Source: Burkholderiaceae bacterium
Lineage (GTDB): Bacteria > Pseudomonadota > Gammaproteobacteria > Burkholderiales > Burkholderiaceae
Direction: 5' to 3'
DNA: 5,611 bases
Assembly: GCA_025458735.1 (NCBI GenBank)
Contig: JALORV010000077.1
Location: 1-5,611 of the forward strand
Positions within the stretch are counted from its first letter, which is position 1; each line of letters begins with the position of its first letter. A model generated the notes under the pieces. The model saw nothing but the letters and a program-made list of their open reading frames with translations. It made no database searches and was not told where the DNA came from. Positions 5,434 to 5,611 of the stretch are shown here, piece after piece. The position numbers and the translations under genes were made by a program.

Positions 5434-5611
5434 CGCCGGCGCACTGCAGCATGCTGGCGGGCCGGCGCCTGCGGCACGTCTGGTAGATGCCGCCAACCTG
5501 CTGCGCGGAGTTTTCGCGCTGGCGCTGGCCATCTGCGCGCTGTTGCCGGCCGGCTATCTGCTGCTGACGGCGTTGCCCATACTCTTCGAAGGAGGCTGGC
5601 TCGCGCACTTC
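5405..5611 (+). CDS. Ferric-iron ABC transporter permease (FbpB type), N-terminus only
   Basis: An open frame without stops runs from ATG at 5405 to the right edge, giving 69 residues. An Ala/Pro-rich cytoplasmic N-terminus (1-32) is followed by one hydrophobic membrane segment, about residues 33-61 (LLRGVFALALAICALLPAG then YLLLTALPILF), as expected for the first helix of a binding-protein-dependent permease. The position directly after an iron-type binding protein supports an FbpB-like inner-membrane subunit; the conserved EAA loop lies outside the window. The start overlaps the 3' end of the binding-protein gene by 29 bases and has no close ribosome binding site, which suggests translational coupling. 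A non-ATG start such as CTG at 5444 cannot be excluded. The frame across the gene boundary is intact, so the upstream lesion does not touch the permease, though it may affect coupling because ribosomes in the broken frame would stop at 5384, just upstream. Confidence 0.7.
   Translation, partial: MRSASTPSADAGALQHAGGPAPAARLVDAANLLRGVFALALAICALLPAGYLLLTALPILFEGGWLAHF

Noticed and set aside
4242..5477. A 411-codon minus-strand open frame
   Set aside because: It runs antisense to the iron-binding-protein gene, whose plus-strand reading has a signal peptide, a ribosome binding site and family motifs.

Overview
The window is uniformly GC-rich. Codon use and protein sequences suggest a betaproteobacterium, probably Burkholderiales; this is inferred from style only, with no marker gene present. 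It holds two divergent transcription units separated by about 615 bases without a convincing gene.

Left part, minus strand, 3893 down to 1: four tightly spaced genes that I recognise as part of an ebo cluster. This set of genes is known from cyanobacteria, some proteobacteria and Bacteroidetes, and eustigmatophyte plastids. In transcription order they are an alkaline-phosphatase/nucleotide-pyrophosphatase-fold protein (eboF-like, 3893-2466), an EboA-domain protein (2407-1547), a TatD-like metal-dependent hydrolase (eboB-like, 1530-604) and a 3-dehydroquinate-synthase-like sugar phosphate cyclase (eboD-like, from 566, cut by the left edge). The usual partners EboC (UbiA-like prenyltransferase) and EboE (TIM-barrel protein) are not in the window and would be expected beyond its left edge. 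In the literature ebo genes have been tied to export of a scytonemin precursor in Nostoc and to nematode repellence in Pseudomonas. The chemical product remains unknown, so this is the most interesting part of the window.

Middle, 3894-4508: non-coding as far as I can tell. It is rich in inverted repeats, including three alternately oriented copies of GGACGGCG that can form mutually exclusive stems. A stretch around 4000-4215 looks like it could be a dispersed intergenic element.

Right part, plus strand, 4509-5611: the start of a ferric-iron-type ABC transporter operon. The periplasmic binding-protein gene has a good ribosome binding site, a signal peptide and the Tyr-rich iron-site motif. 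It then breaks after Glu240: the reading frame shifts, and about 40-50 residues normally found in this family are missing before the C-terminal part resumes in another frame. It is either a pseudogene or an assembly deletion. The permease gene starts inside the 3' end of the binding-protein gene and runs off the right edge.

Nothing in the sequence links the ebo cluster and the iron transporter functionally beyond their divergent arrangement.
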